Below are positions 54,727 to 64,000 of a stretch of 64,000 nt of DNA, in pieces. Origin of the DNA: Gloeocapsopsis dulcis. GTDB taxonomy: Bacteria > Cyanobacteriota > Cyanobacteriia > Cyanobacteriales > Chroococcidiopsidaceae. The stretch is taken from contig NZ_CP119968.1 of NCBI RefSeq assembly GCF_032163395.1, forward strand, positions 2,093,501 through 2,157,500. Reading direction: 5' to 3'. A program made the position numbers and the translations under genes. The notes under the pieces were generated by a model. That model saw only the letters and a list, made by a program, of their open reading frames with translations, ran no database searches and was not told where the DNA came from. Positions within the stretch are counted from its first letter, which is position 1; the number at the start of each line of letters is the position of its first letter.

Positions 54727-56700
54727 ATGGCTAAGCCAGGTCAATCTTTGTTTCGCCGCATTTTGTTGTCGCGAATTTTGTTGTTGAGCGTACCAGTCCT
54801 CTTAATCGGCGAGGCTGTTGCTTATAGAAAAGCACGTTCTATTTTATTGGAAACTGCACGCCAAAATCTTACTGAAAGCGCAATCAGAAAAAGTGAGAGT
54901 ATCGAAGACGCGATCGCTGCCCTAAAAGCGATTTCAATTATTGCTAGCCAAACACAGATACTACAAACAGGAACAGCAACGCAGGGGCAGCAGTATCTTA
55001 ATCAATTGGCGGGACAACTTCCAGATTATGTTCAGTGTGTGCGCCTAGTAGAACTACAAACTCAAAGACAAGTTGCCAGTACCTGTGGAAATATTTGGGC
55101 TAGTAAGGATGCTTCGCTACCAGAAACGCAAGTGCAATCGCCCGTAGGTACTAACCAGGTCAATGTAACTGCTTTGTTACCTTCAGATTTGCCCACTGTA
55201 CCCCAGAAGACACTACTGGGTAGTAATAATGTCCGCGGTCAACTGCACTTACGCTTATCTACTCCTGTCTACACTCCCACAGGTCAACCTCGCTATACCT
55301 TAAGTATTCAAGCGTCTTTAGGACAACAAGAACGGACGCGGCGTGGTTCATTGACAGGTTATACCGTTGTGATTTCTCAGAACGGCACAATCTTGGCACA
55401 TCCACTCACAGAGTGTGTGGGACGAAATATTCAGCAAGAACCTGATGCTCAACGATTGCAAAGAATTGTGGAAAAGGCGATCGCCGGACGCCAGGATATG
55501 CAAAATGTCTCTTTTGCTAAAGATGGTGTAAAGTTTCTAGCTGGCTACAGTGCAATTTCTAGCCCAATCACAAATGAATCAAACCAGTCCTGGACAATCT
55601 TAGCCGTCACCCGTCTAGATAATGCCCTATATGGTCTACGCGAAATTAAAATTATTCTGATTGTCCTAACAGTCGGGTTACTCGGTGCAAGCTTACTCGC
55701 AACACGTTATTTAGCTCGTGATTTGGCACGACCACTAGAAAGATTACGCGACTATGCCTTAAATCTCCAAAGTCACCATGTTGTAGAACGAGTACCACAT
55801 AACTTCAAAATTCGAGAGTTTCAACAGCTTGCAGAAGCTCTAGAGCGGATGGTAGAACGATTGACAGCATCCGCAGAAGAAATTGAAACAGCGTGGGAAG
55901 AAGCCCAAGCAGCTAATCAGCTTAAAAGTGAGTTTTTAGCTACGACATCTCACGAACTGAGAACGCCGCTCAACGCTATTATTGGGTGTATTCGTCTTGT
56001 CCGCGATGGTTGTTGTGATGACCGTGAAGAAGAGATGGAGTTTTTACTCAGAGCCGATGAAGCCGCAATTCACTTATTGAGTATCATCAATGATGTCCTT
56101 GATGTTGCCAAAATCGAGGCAGGGAAGCTCTCCGTTATTTTAGAACCAACTGATTTACGACAACTCCTCAAAGAAGTCATTAATCTACAAACAGTTCATA
56201 TTCAACAAAAAGGCTTACAACTTGTCGTACCTCAAGGAATGGAACCAATTCCTGTACAAGCAGATCCAGCAAAGCTAAAGCAAGTACTGCTCAACGTTAT
56301 TGGTAATGCCGTTAAGTTCACAGAGCAAGGCAGTATTATAATTAGTACTCGACTGGAATCGGTTGCGGAGGCGTTACCTAGTAGTAGTCAATCACGCGTA
56401 GTCATCACTGTAGAAGACACGGGAGTTGGTATCGACCCAGCACTACAGCACAAACTTTTTCGACCCTTCGTTATGGTAGATGGAACAACAACACGCAAGT
56501 TCGGCGGAACTGGTTTGGGACTTGCGATCTCGCGCAATTTGATCGAGTTAATGGGGGGAACTATTGCATTGTATAGTGCTGGCAGTGGTCAGGGAACAAC
56601 AGTTGCAATTACTATGCCCGTGATGGATTTATCACCATTTCGTTCACATCATGTCCTCGAATCACGAGTGTTTGAACACTCGCATCCTACTAGCTCTTAA
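54727..56700 (+). CDS. Membrane sensor histidine kinase (Cache-HAMP-HisKA-HATPase)
   Basis: The protein has 657 residues from ATG 54727; an in-frame GTG at 54715 adds four. There is a transmembrane helix (ILLSRILLLSVPVLLIGEAV), a periplasmic Cache-like domain to about 300 (GYTVVISQNGTILAHPL), a second helix (IILIVLTVGLLGASLLATRY), HAMP (DLARPLERLRDYALNLQ), HisKA (SEFLATTSHELRTPLNAIIG) and HATPase (NVIGNAVKFTEQG, VEDTGVGID, GGTGLGLAIS). It ends without a receiver domain. The 3' end overlaps the convergent rnc gene by 11 bases. Confidence 0.93.
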   Translation: MAKPGQSLFRRILLSRILLLSVPVLLIGEAVAYRKARSILLETARQNLTESAIRKSESIEDAIAALKAISIIASQTQILQTGTATQGQQYLNQLAGQLPDYVQCVRLVELQTQRQVASTCGNIWASKDASLPETQVQSPVGTNQVNVTALLPSDLPTVPQKTLLGSNNVRGQLHLRLSTPVYTPTGQPRYTLSIQASLGQQERTRRGSLTGYTVVISQNGTILAHPLTECVGRNIQQEPDAQRLQRIVEKAIAGRQDMQNVSFAKDGVKFLAGYSAISSPITNESNQSWTILAVTRLDNALYGLREIKIILIVLTVGLLGASLLATRYLARDLARPLERLRDYALNLQSHHVVERVPHNFKIREFQQLAEALERMVERLTASAEEIETAWEEAQAANQLKSEFLATTSHELRTPLNAIIGCIRLVRDGCCDDREEEMEFLLRADEAAIHLLSIINDVLDVAKIEAGKLSVILEPTDLRQLLKEVINLQTVHIQQKGLQLVVPQGMEPIPVQADPAKLKQVLLNVIGNAVKFTEQGSIIISTRLESVAEALPSSSQSRVVITVEDTGVGIDPALQHKLFRPFVMVDGTTTRKFGGTGLGLAISRNLIELMGGTIALYSAGSGQGTTVAITMPVMDLSPFRSHHVLESRVFEHSHPTSS

Positions 56701-57421
56701 CCATTTCGGTTTCTTGAGTGCTCAGTGCTAAAAAAGCAGCTTGCGCGGCAGCTTGTTCCGCTGCTTTAATCGATCTTCCTGTACCTTGCCCTAGTTCTCG
56801 CCCTTGTAGCCACACTTGAGCAGTAAAGCGATCGTGAATGTTGCCTCGATGGTTAATTTCTTGTACGCGATACTCTGGTAAAATTTTATAATGAGCTTGC
56901 GTCCATTCTTGCAAAGCTGCTTTATAGTTAAGTCGAGCTGGATCAGAGCGAATCTGAGTTGCTAACTGCTTGAAATGAAGATCTAGCCAAGGGCGGACTA
57001 ATTCTAAATTATGGGTACTGAGATACAAAGCTCCTAAAACTGCTTCAAAAGCATCAGCTAAACGCGATTCTTCTCCTGCTTTGTCTCCAGTTGCACTACC
57101 TGCAACTAACAAATATAATCCCAAGTCGTATTTGTCAGCTAGAGTCGCTAAAATGCGATCGCTCACTAAAACTGAACGAACTGCCGCAAACTCTCCTACA
57201 GGAGACTCAGGATAGGTTTCCCACAAAACTTCAGCAGCAACAAGTCGCACCACTGCGTCTCCAATAAATTCCAACTGTTCATAGTTTGCTTGTGCAGAAA
57301 CGCTGGGATGAGTTAGCGCTAGATCTAGAAGATGCCATTGTACTGGTGCTTGTGTTGGTAGCCCTAGTTTTTGTACAAGATTTTGTAATTGCTTTTGACG
57401 ACGTGGATAACTTAAGCTCAT
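56690..57421 (-). CDS. rnc: Ribonuclease III
   Basis: The protein has 243 residues from ATG 57421. The catalytic block is NYEQLEFIGDAVVRLVAAEV and the second acidic pair is in ESRLADAFEAVLGALYL; the dsRNA-binding domain (YKAALQEWTQAHYKILPEY ... GQGTGRSIKAAEQAAAQAAF) ends the protein. The frame is open to 57463; neither start has a good ribosome site, and MSLSYPRRQKQLQ is the usual cyanobacterial beginning. It lies 149 bases downstream of rnpB on the same strand. Confidence 0.93.
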   Translation of the reverse strand: MSLSYPRRQKQLQNLVQKLGLPTQAPVQWHLLDLALTHPSVSAQANYEQLEFIGDAVVRLVAAEVLWETYPESPVGEFAAVRSVLVSDRILATLADKYDLGLYLLVAGSATGDKAGEESRLADAFEAVLGALYLSTHNLELVRPWLDLHFKQLATQIRSDPARLNYKAALQEWTQAHYKILPEYRVQEINHRGNIHDRFTAQVWLQGRELGQGTGRSIKAAEQAAAQAAFLALSTQETEMVKS

Positions 57422-57569
57422 TGGAGGAAGGAGGGTGCAGCGTTTAGGAAATAAGTCAGGCAAAAAAGCAAGAGGCTATCAATCAATCTTCTACTGATTA
57501 TTTATATTTTCCCATCTGCCCTTCTTCGTATCCTCAGTGAATATTTCATTTACTTTTTAAGATGAGGTG

Positions 57570-58018
57570 GGGAAAGAGTAAGACATAAGCCGGGTTCTGT
57601 TCCTTCCTAACAACAATGTTGTTAGCGAAGTGCAGTTATCTATCTGGGACGCCTGTTACCAGACGCCTCTAGCGGTTCACAATCAGCGGAACTGGTAAAA
57701 GACCAACCATAGTTCCTACGACCTTGCTCCCAACCGGGGTTTACCGAGCCAGCGCCTCTCGACGCTGCTGGTGCGCTCTTACCGCACCTTTGCACCCTTA
57801 CCGCAAAGTTTTGAATTTTGAATTTTGAATTTTGAATTAGTAACTCAAAACTCAGCACTCATAACTCATAACTCTTTAGCGGCGGTATGTTTCTGTGGCA
57901 CTATCCTCACGGTCGCCCGCACTGGGCGTTACCCAGCAAGTTTGGTCTTTCGGGAGTCCGGACTTTCCTCAGAACAGTGACTAAAACTGTTCCGCAACCG
58001 CTGCGCCTACTCTTTCCC
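57570..58018 (-). ncRNA. rnpB: RNase P RNA (type A) with an STRR insert
   Basis: On the minus strand GGGAAAGAGTA (58018-58008) pairs with TACTCTTTCCC (57580-57570) to form P1. Conserved pieces include GAGGAAAGTCCGGACTCCC, GACCAAACTTGCTGGGTAAC, CGTGAGGATAGTGCCACAGA (conserved core), CCCGGTTGGGAGCAAGG and the 3' part CCCGGCTTATGTC. An STRR stretch (57808-57885) occupies the P12 position. Length about 449 bases. The reading frame of 72 codons within it is a by-product. Confidence 0.95.
57808..57885 (-). repeat. STRR insert in rnpB
   Basis: Four TTTTGAA heptamers (57808-57837) are followed by AACTCAA- and AACTCAT-type repeats up to 57873. GAATTTTGAATT and AACTCAAAACTC pair over 12 positions if G-U is allowed (57827-57838 with 57842-57853), so the insert can fold into a hairpin of its own. 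Confidence 0.75.
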
Positions 58019-58047
58019 TAAATCTAGTGTAATCCTTGATGGAGTTG

Positions 58048-59247
58048 TTATCTACGCGATCGCCTTTGGAGAAGAGGAATTTTGCTAGTATTGCGCTGCT
58101 CAGTATCATCGGCGATTGTGGAATAATTCTCAAACCAGCCACGCCGCCAGAAAAAGACCACGAGTAAAGCAGCGATCGCCCCCATACTTGCTAAACACAG
58201 CGGATATCCCCAGTACCAATTTAATTCCGGCATGTTCCAAGGCGATCGCTCAGGATTAAAATTCATCCCGTATACTCCAGCAATAAACGTTAACGGAATA
58301 AATATCGATGAAATCACTGTCAGCAACTTCATAATTTCATTCATCCGGTTATTGACAGCGGATAAATAAACATCCATTAAACCTGCAGCCAATTCGCGAT
58401 AAGTTTCCACCATATCCAAAACTTGGACTGCATGGTCATAACAGTCACGCAGATAAATCCTGACGCTTTCACTAATCTGTTCGCTGCCATCTCGAATTAA
58501 AGAATTAATGGCATCTCTTTGTGGCCAAATTGCTCGCCGCAGTGTCAATAAATCTCTTCTAACCCGATAAATCTTTTCTAAAGTTTTACGTGTTGGGTTA
58601 CTTACAACTTCTGCTTCTAAATCTTCTATTTCTTCACCATAATCTTCTAACACGGGGAAAAACCCATCAATAATTGAATCTAAAAGCGTATAAAGCAAAT
58701 AGTCTGCTCGCTGTTTGCGGAGTGTTCCTTTATTCTGGCGAATGCGCTGTCTTACAGGTTCAAAGCAATCATGCTCTGGTTCTTCCTGAACTGTCAGTAG
58801 ATAATTTTTACCTAACACAAAACCCACTTGTTCGCTGTAAAAGCCAATTTTGTTTTCTTTGGGAATAACCATTCGCGCAATCACAACCAATTGGTCTTCA
58901 TGATCTTCAACTTTTGGACGTTGCGGAACATTCACGACGTCTTCTAGTAGCAGAGGATGCAGCTTAAACACATTGCCCAACCTTTGCAAGATATCTTCAC
59001 TTCCTAAACCTTGGACATCAACCCAAGAAATCGACTCACTATCCAAGTAAGGAAGGCATTCTTCTGGCGTGCTGACTTGTTTACGCGTGGCATGAGCTTC
59101 GTTGTAGTCAATCAGCACAATAACTGGAGGCGGTGCATCTTCCTCGATACTCAAAGTCCCTGGCAAACTTCCAGGTTGCTCGTAGAAGAAATCTTCACGG
59201 GGGAATTTTATCCCAGAAGGAGAAGGTTGAATAGATGTTTTGAACAT
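58048..59247 (-). CDS. corA: Magnesium/cobalt transporter CorA
   Basis: The protein has 399 residues from ATG 59247; the frame is open to 59301. The large cytoplasmic part has SWVDVQGLGSEDILQRLG, LHPLLLEDVVNVPQRPKV, FVLGKNYLLTVQEEPEHD, YLRDCYDHAVQVLDMVETYR. Two C-terminal helices (VISSIFIPLTFIAGVYGMNF with the GMN motif, then CLASMGAIAALLVVFFW) complete CorA. It should import Mg2+. Confidence 0.94.
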   Translation of the reverse strand: MFKTSIQPSPSGIKFPREDFFYEQPGSLPGTLSIEEDAPPPVIVLIDYNEAHATRKQVSTPEECLPYLDSESISWVDVQGLGSEDILQRLGNVFKLHPLLLEDVVNVPQRPKVEDHEDQLVVIARMVIPKENKIGFYSEQVGFVLGKNYLLTVQEEPEHDCFEPVRQRIRQNKGTLRKQRADYLLYTLLDSIIDGFFPVLEDYGEEIEDLEAEVVSNPTRKTLEKIYRVRRDLLTLRRAIWPQRDAINSLIRDGSEQISESVRIYLRDCYDHAVQVLDMVETYRELAAGLMDVYLSAVNNRMNEIMKLLTVISSIFIPLTFIAGVYGMNFNPERSPWNMPELNWYWGYPLCLASMGAIAALLVVFFWRRGWFENYSTIADDTEQRNTSKIPLLQRRSRR

Positions 59248-59443
59248 GCAAAAGTAGGGGTTATACTGTTTTACTTTAAAGCTGATATAAATAGGCAGCA
59301 AGGGAAAACTTATTTGTAGCTTTCATTTAGTGAAATGGTATTAAATAGTCATTTTTACGCTTTCTGCCAAATAGTATTAAAGAGCAGTTTTTCTCAAGTT
59401 CGGGAGATACTATTGCATGATACTAGCCGCGCTCTACTTTCAT

Positions 59444-59476
59444 AAAAAAGCAGTTTGTTGAAAGTAACAAACTGCT
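59444..59476 (-). terminator. Rho-independent terminator of groL
   Basis: Read on the minus strand, AGCAGTTTGTT (59476-59466) pairs with AACAAACTGCT (59459-59449), an 11-bp perfect stem with a six-base loop, followed by a run of T. It lies 31 bases after the groL stop. Confidence 0.92.
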
Positions 59477-59506
59477 TATATTCGTTAATTTATGGCGGTG
59501 GTGGAA

Positions 59507-61174
<1,668 letters not shown>

Positions 61175-61196
61175 CTAGCGCTTCCAATTTTCCAAT

Positions 61197-61223
61197 TTAG
61201 CACTCTCAGAAGCAGAGTGCTAA
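61197..61223 (-). promoter_or_regulatory. CIRCE element (HrcA operator)
   Basis: TTAGCACTC, nine bases, GAGTGCTAA: a perfect match to the CIRCE consensus, 32 bases upstream of the groL start. HrcA should repress groL here in the absence of heat stress. Confidence 0.97.
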
Positions 61224-61358
61224 CCTTGCAAGGAAAAAAGGTGCTTTTTGTGGTAGACACAGCCTAAATGTTGCGTAAATCACACAAAAGGAGCGAGGGG
61301 GAAAAATTAGAAAAACTTCAGTTGTGGTATAAAGTCCCCTGAGGAACAAAAAATTTAA

Positions 61359-62018
61359 TCAAACCCAACTTGCTGCTTCTTCCCAACCTAAACCTTTACG
61401 CGCGATCGCAGGTTCACTTTCTGTAAAATCTAAGATTGTAGAAACCTGGTATCCAGGTTCAGAACCATCATCAACAATGATATCTACTAACTTGTCTAGA
61501 CGGTCAAATAGTTCTACTTGTGAGTTAGCTTCTGCTTGTGCGGAAGAAGAACTGAATTGTCCATTGTCATCTTGAGGTAAGTGCGCCGAAGTGGAAATAA
61601 TTGGATTTTCCAAAGCATTCAATAAAGCTTGCGACACTGCATGATCGGGTACGCGAATTCCAGTAGTTTTCCGCTTGGAATTTTGTACTAAGCGTGGTAC
61701 CAACTTGGTTGCTGGAAGGAGAAAAGTATATGGTCCTGGAATCAAGTGCCGCATGATGCGATAAGCTGTATCGTTGACTCTGGCATAAGTCGCCACGTTG
61801 GATAACGAAGGACATAAAAATGTTAGCGGCTTATCGTTGGATTGTTGCTTAATTTGTCGGACACGTTGTACTGCTGACTTTGAATTCAAATCGCAGCCGA
61901 TCGCATAAACTGTATCCGTAGGGTACAGCATTACTGCTCCATCGCGGAGCAGATCAACAATCTGTTCGACTGTGCGTACTTGCGGAGTTTCGGGATGAAT
62001 AGTGTAAGTTTTAGCCAT
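61359..62018 (-). CDS. Sua5/YciO/YrdC-family L-threonylcarbamoyladenylate synthase-like protein
   Basis: The protein has 219 residues: [85 protein letters not shown]. This is the YrdC fold that makes threonylcarbamoyl-AMP for tRNA t6A. The C-terminal Sua5 domain is absent. YciO-type paralogues of unproven activity have the same shape, so the exact role is not certain. Confidence 0.88.
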   Translation of the reverse strand: MAKTYTIHPETPQVRTVEQIVDLLRDGAVMLYPTDTVYAIGCDLNSKSAVQRVRQIKQQSNDKPLTFLCPSLSNVATYARVNDTAYRIMRHLIPGPYTFLLPATKLVPRLVQNSKRKTTGIRVPDHAVSQALLNALENPIISTSAHLPQDDNGQFSSSSAQAEANSQVELFDRLDKLVDIIVDDGSEPGYQVSTILDFTESEPAIARKGLGWEEAASWV

Positions 62019-62095
62019 GGCGATTTCGAGTATTCAATGCTGGCAGTATTCTTAATAAGTATCACCTGTTACCTATTACCCATTACCTTGTACCT

Positions 62096-63325
62096 ATGAC
62101 GAAGCTAGCGTATTTAGAGTGTCCTACTGGTATTGCGGGAGATATGTGTTTAGGGGCACTTGTCGATATTGGTGTTCCCTTGGAGTATTTAATAGAACAG
62201 CTTAAGGGATTAGGCATTGCTCAAGAGTATGAGTTACAGGTAGAGCCAGTTCACCGCAAGGGACAATTAGCAACCAAAGTTCACGTAAGATTGCTACAAA
62301 AACATCATCACGGACGACATTTACCAGAAATTGAGCAACTTATTACATCTGCTAAATTACCATCACGGGCGCAAAAGTGGAGTTTAGAAGTCTTTCGCCA
62401 ACTTGCAGTAGCCGAAGGAGCAGTTCATGGTATTGCACCCGAAAAAGTCCACTTTCATGAAGTTGGTGCAGTCGATGCAATTGTTGATATTGTCGGTACT
62501 TGTTTAGGGTTGGATTGGTTGAAAATTGATAAATTGTACTGCTCAGCGCTGCCTACAGGAGGTGGTACAGTAAAAGCGGCACATGGGCGATTGCCAGTAC
62601 CCGTTCCAGCAGTATTAAAGTTATGGCAAATGCGGGGCTGTCCAGTCTATAGTAACGGTATTGAGCGAGAATTAGTTACACCTACCGGAGCTGCGATCGC
62701 AACAATTGCTACTGATTTTGGCGCTCCACCTGCCATGACTTTGCACAAAATTGGCTTAGGAGCTGGTTCTAGTGATTTGCCAATTCCCAATATTTTACGC
62801 CTATGGTTAGGTGAGAGTAGAGGTCAGGAATCAGAGATCAGGAATCAGGGAGTTAACATTAGTGATGTCAATTCTTGTATAGAGACAATTGCGGTATTAG
62901 AAACGCAAATTGATGATTTGAGTCCCCAAGCGATCGGGTATGTTTTTGATGCCTTATTTGCGGCTGGCGCTGTGGATGTGTTTACACAGTCAATTGGAAT
63001 GAAAAAGTCACGTCCTGGAATTTTACTCACTGTAATCTGCCATCCTGAACAGTTGGACGCTTGTGAAGCTGTCTTATTTCAAGAAACAACAACTTTGGGT
63101 ATTCGTCATTCATTGCAGCAACGCACTATTTTGCCACGAGAAATTCAAAAAGTTGATACTGAATATGGCACAGTAAGGGTTAAGGTTGCCTGGATGGAAA
63201 AAAAGTTGGTTAATGTCCAGCCAGAATACGAAGACTGTGCGCAACTAGCAAAAAAACATCAAATTGCTTGGCGCGAAATTCACCGACAGGCGTTACATAG
63301 CTGGTATACACAACTTGAAAACTAG
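62096..63325 (+). CDS. larC: LarC-type nickel insertion protein (nickel pincer cofactor)
   Basis: The protein has 409 residues: [93 protein letters not shown]. LarC inserts Ni into the pincer cofactor of lactate racemase-type enzymes. Around residues 240-255 a TCAGGAATCAG-type STRR is present in frame, giving [14 protein letters not shown] in a linker between two conserved blocks. larB/larE are not in the window. Confidence 0.92.
   Translation: MTKLAYLECPTGIAGDMCLGALVDIGVPLEYLIEQLKGLGIAQEYELQVEPVHRKGQLATKVHVRLLQKHHHGRHLPEIEQLITSAKLPSRAQKWSLEVFRQLAVAEGAVHGIAPEKVHFHEVGAVDAIVDIVGTCLGLDWLKIDKLYCSALPTGGGTVKAAHGRLPVPVPAVLKLWQMRGCPVYSNGIERELVTPTGAAIATIATDFGAPPAMTLHKIGLGAGSSDLPIPNILRLWLGESRGQESEIRNQGVNISDVNSCIETIAVLETQIDDLSPQAIGYVFDALFAAGAVDVFTQSIGMKKSRPGILLTVICHPEQLDACEAVLFQETTTLGIRHSLQQRTILPREIQKVDTEYGTVRVKVAWMEKKLVNVQPEYEDCAQLAKKHQIAWREIHRQALHSWYTQLEN
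62818..62853. repeat. In-frame STRR inside larC
   Basis: GGTCAGGAATCAGAGATCAGGAATCAGGGA has two copies of ATCAGGAATCAG-type units, typical intergenic STRR words in cyanobacteria, here inside a coding region without a frameshift. Confidence 0.6.
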
Positions 63326-63363
63326 TGATGGCAAGCGATCGCTTCATGTCATAGTGCCAATGA

Positions 63364-63413
63364 CAAAAAAAGTCAGGCGATTGGTGTATATCAAATCCAA
63401 ACTTCCTGACTTT
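63364..63413. terminator. Bidirectional terminator between larC and the LEA-like gene
   Basis: AAAGTCAGG pairs with CCTGACTTT. On the minus strand the hairpin ends in a run of seven T, favouring the LEA-like gene; on the plus strand the T run is short. Confidence 0.65.
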
Positions 63414-63463
63414 ATAGCGCGATCAACTTAACAGCAGTTTTAATTAAGCACGATTCAGCTTGA

Positions 63464-63970
63464 TTATTCTACAGTCTCACCAACTTTATCGCCTGCTTTA
63501 TAAAGCGATCGCTGAGTAGCTTTTCCAGCTTGATAAGCTTTGTCTTGGACGTCTTTACCGGCTGCTGTGACGTTCTCTGCTGCACGACTTGCACTTCGAT
63601 TTACATCTCTAGCCGTTTCTTTAGCGTTTTCTTTAACGTTACTTGCAGCGCGGTTAGCACCGTGAGTCACATCATCAGTTGCATCAAGGGTATTCTCCTT
63701 GATATTTTCAGTACCCCGCTTTGTTGCTTTGCCTAATTCTGCGGCTGTACTTTGCGCTTTATCTTGAGCGGCTTTAGTGCTACGCTGTACATTCTTACCA
63801 AAATCTTCTGCGTTCTCACCTTTCTTGTCAAGAATGCGCTTGGTGTTTTCGCCTACACTACCTGTTTCGTCAATTACGTTTCGCTCAGCGTTTTCCTTAA
63901 GCGCAGCTGCGCGATCAGCAGCCTTTTCTAATCCTCGTGCTCTAGGATCTACGTCACTGAATTCATTCAT
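63464..63970 (-). CDS. LEA/apolipoprotein-like stress protein
   Basis: The protein has 168 residues from ATG 63970, which has AAGGAGGG just upstream; an in-frame upstream start at 63997 lies before that site. The sequence is a long amphipathic, Ala/Lys/Glu/Asn-rich helix with repeating 11-mer-like units (SNVKENAKETARDVNRSASR; TAAELGKATKRGTENIKEN; DVTHGANRAAS). It resembles late-embryogenesis-abundant or CsbD-like stress proteins that protect cells on drying. No cysteine or hydrophobic core is present. Confidence 0.8.
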   Translation of the reverse strand: MNEFSDVDPRARGLEKAADRAAALKENAERNVIDETGSVGENTKRILDKKGENAEDFGKNVQRSTKAAQDKAQSTAAELGKATKRGTENIKENTLDATDDVTHGANRAASNVKENAKETARDVNRSASRAAENVTAAGKDVQDKAYQAGKATQRSLYKAGDKVGETVE

Positions 63971-64000
63971 TGACCCTCCTTCAAAAGGAGTAGTCACAGC

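Noticed and set aside
57640-57858. 72-codon minus-strand open frame
   Set aside because: It lies wholly within the RNase P RNA gene and its STRR insert, and has no coding character.

Overview
The window is chromosomal DNA of a cyanobacterium. It carries petD (cytochrome b6f), ndhM (NDH-1), a CpcS/CpeS-type phycobilin lyase, a Psb32-like thylakoid protein and the plant-like leuD. The octamer GCGATCGC (HIP1) and its fragments occur many times, and there are heptamer-type short tandem repeats (STRRs), one of them inside the RNase P RNA gene. Such an STRR inside rnpB is known from heterocyst-forming cyanobacteria and relatives. A late glycine/alanine/lysine-rich LEA-like protein would fit a desiccation-tolerant Chroococcidiopsis/Gloeocapsopsis-like organism, but the genus is a guess.

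Layout. 1-7.9 kb: two Uma2-family genes, a membrane-anchored Ser/Thr kinase, an Omp85/BamA-type outer-membrane protein, a lipid-A-disaccharide-synthase-related protein and a two-gene ABC exporter. 7.9-11.3 kb: a compact leftward RNA-repair operon, rtcB - COG0523 GTPase - archease - kptA, which I consider the most interesting functional unit. 11.5-20 kb: small cyanobacterial proteins, an HNH endonuclease, a GAF-containing histidine kinase followed by a SRPBCC protein, a cluster of palindromes, tRNA-Glu, leuD and ndhM. 20-25 kb: a PP2C phosphatase, a conserved hypothetical, and an FHA-PrsW fusion protease, suggesting a phospho-threonine signalling neighbourhood; then a small membrane protein and peptide deformylase. 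25.7-27 kb: a petD without petB, divergent from a TetR regulator, with two identical operator-like palindromes between them. 27-30 kb: DUF3598, PAP2 phosphatase and Aat.

29.9-35.1 kb is an accessory region. It holds a TnpA (Y1 transposase) remnant, a G+C-richer MarR/ABC-ATPase/ABC-2 permease operon, and an IS200/IS605-like TnpB element whose left-end hairpin is split by an IS4/Tn5-like element with a frameshifted transposase. 35-48 kb: rpsN, ECF sigma and anti-sigma factors, a DUF4394 protein, a second TnpB element abutting and supplying the stop codon of a Tat/lipoprotein solute-binding protein, a phycobiliprotein lyase, CobT-like and DUF2232 proteins, a Crp-family regulator and SurE. 49.2-52.1 kb is a decayed siderophore-uptake locus: an AraC/PchR-like regulator broken by two frameshifts, and a TonB-dependent receptor that is frameshifted, truncated and fused to the tail of an unrelated protein.

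52-64 kb returns to housekeeping genes: a DUF482 acetyltransferase, a RibD-like reductase, a sensor kinase, RNase III next to the RNase P RNA gene (two RNA-processing genes side by side), CorA, a stand-alone CIRCE-controlled groEL with a clear terminator, a YrdC/Sua5-family protein, LarC with an in-frame repeat insertion, and the LEA-like protein. All calls rest on reading the sequence and protein motifs; no database search was possible.
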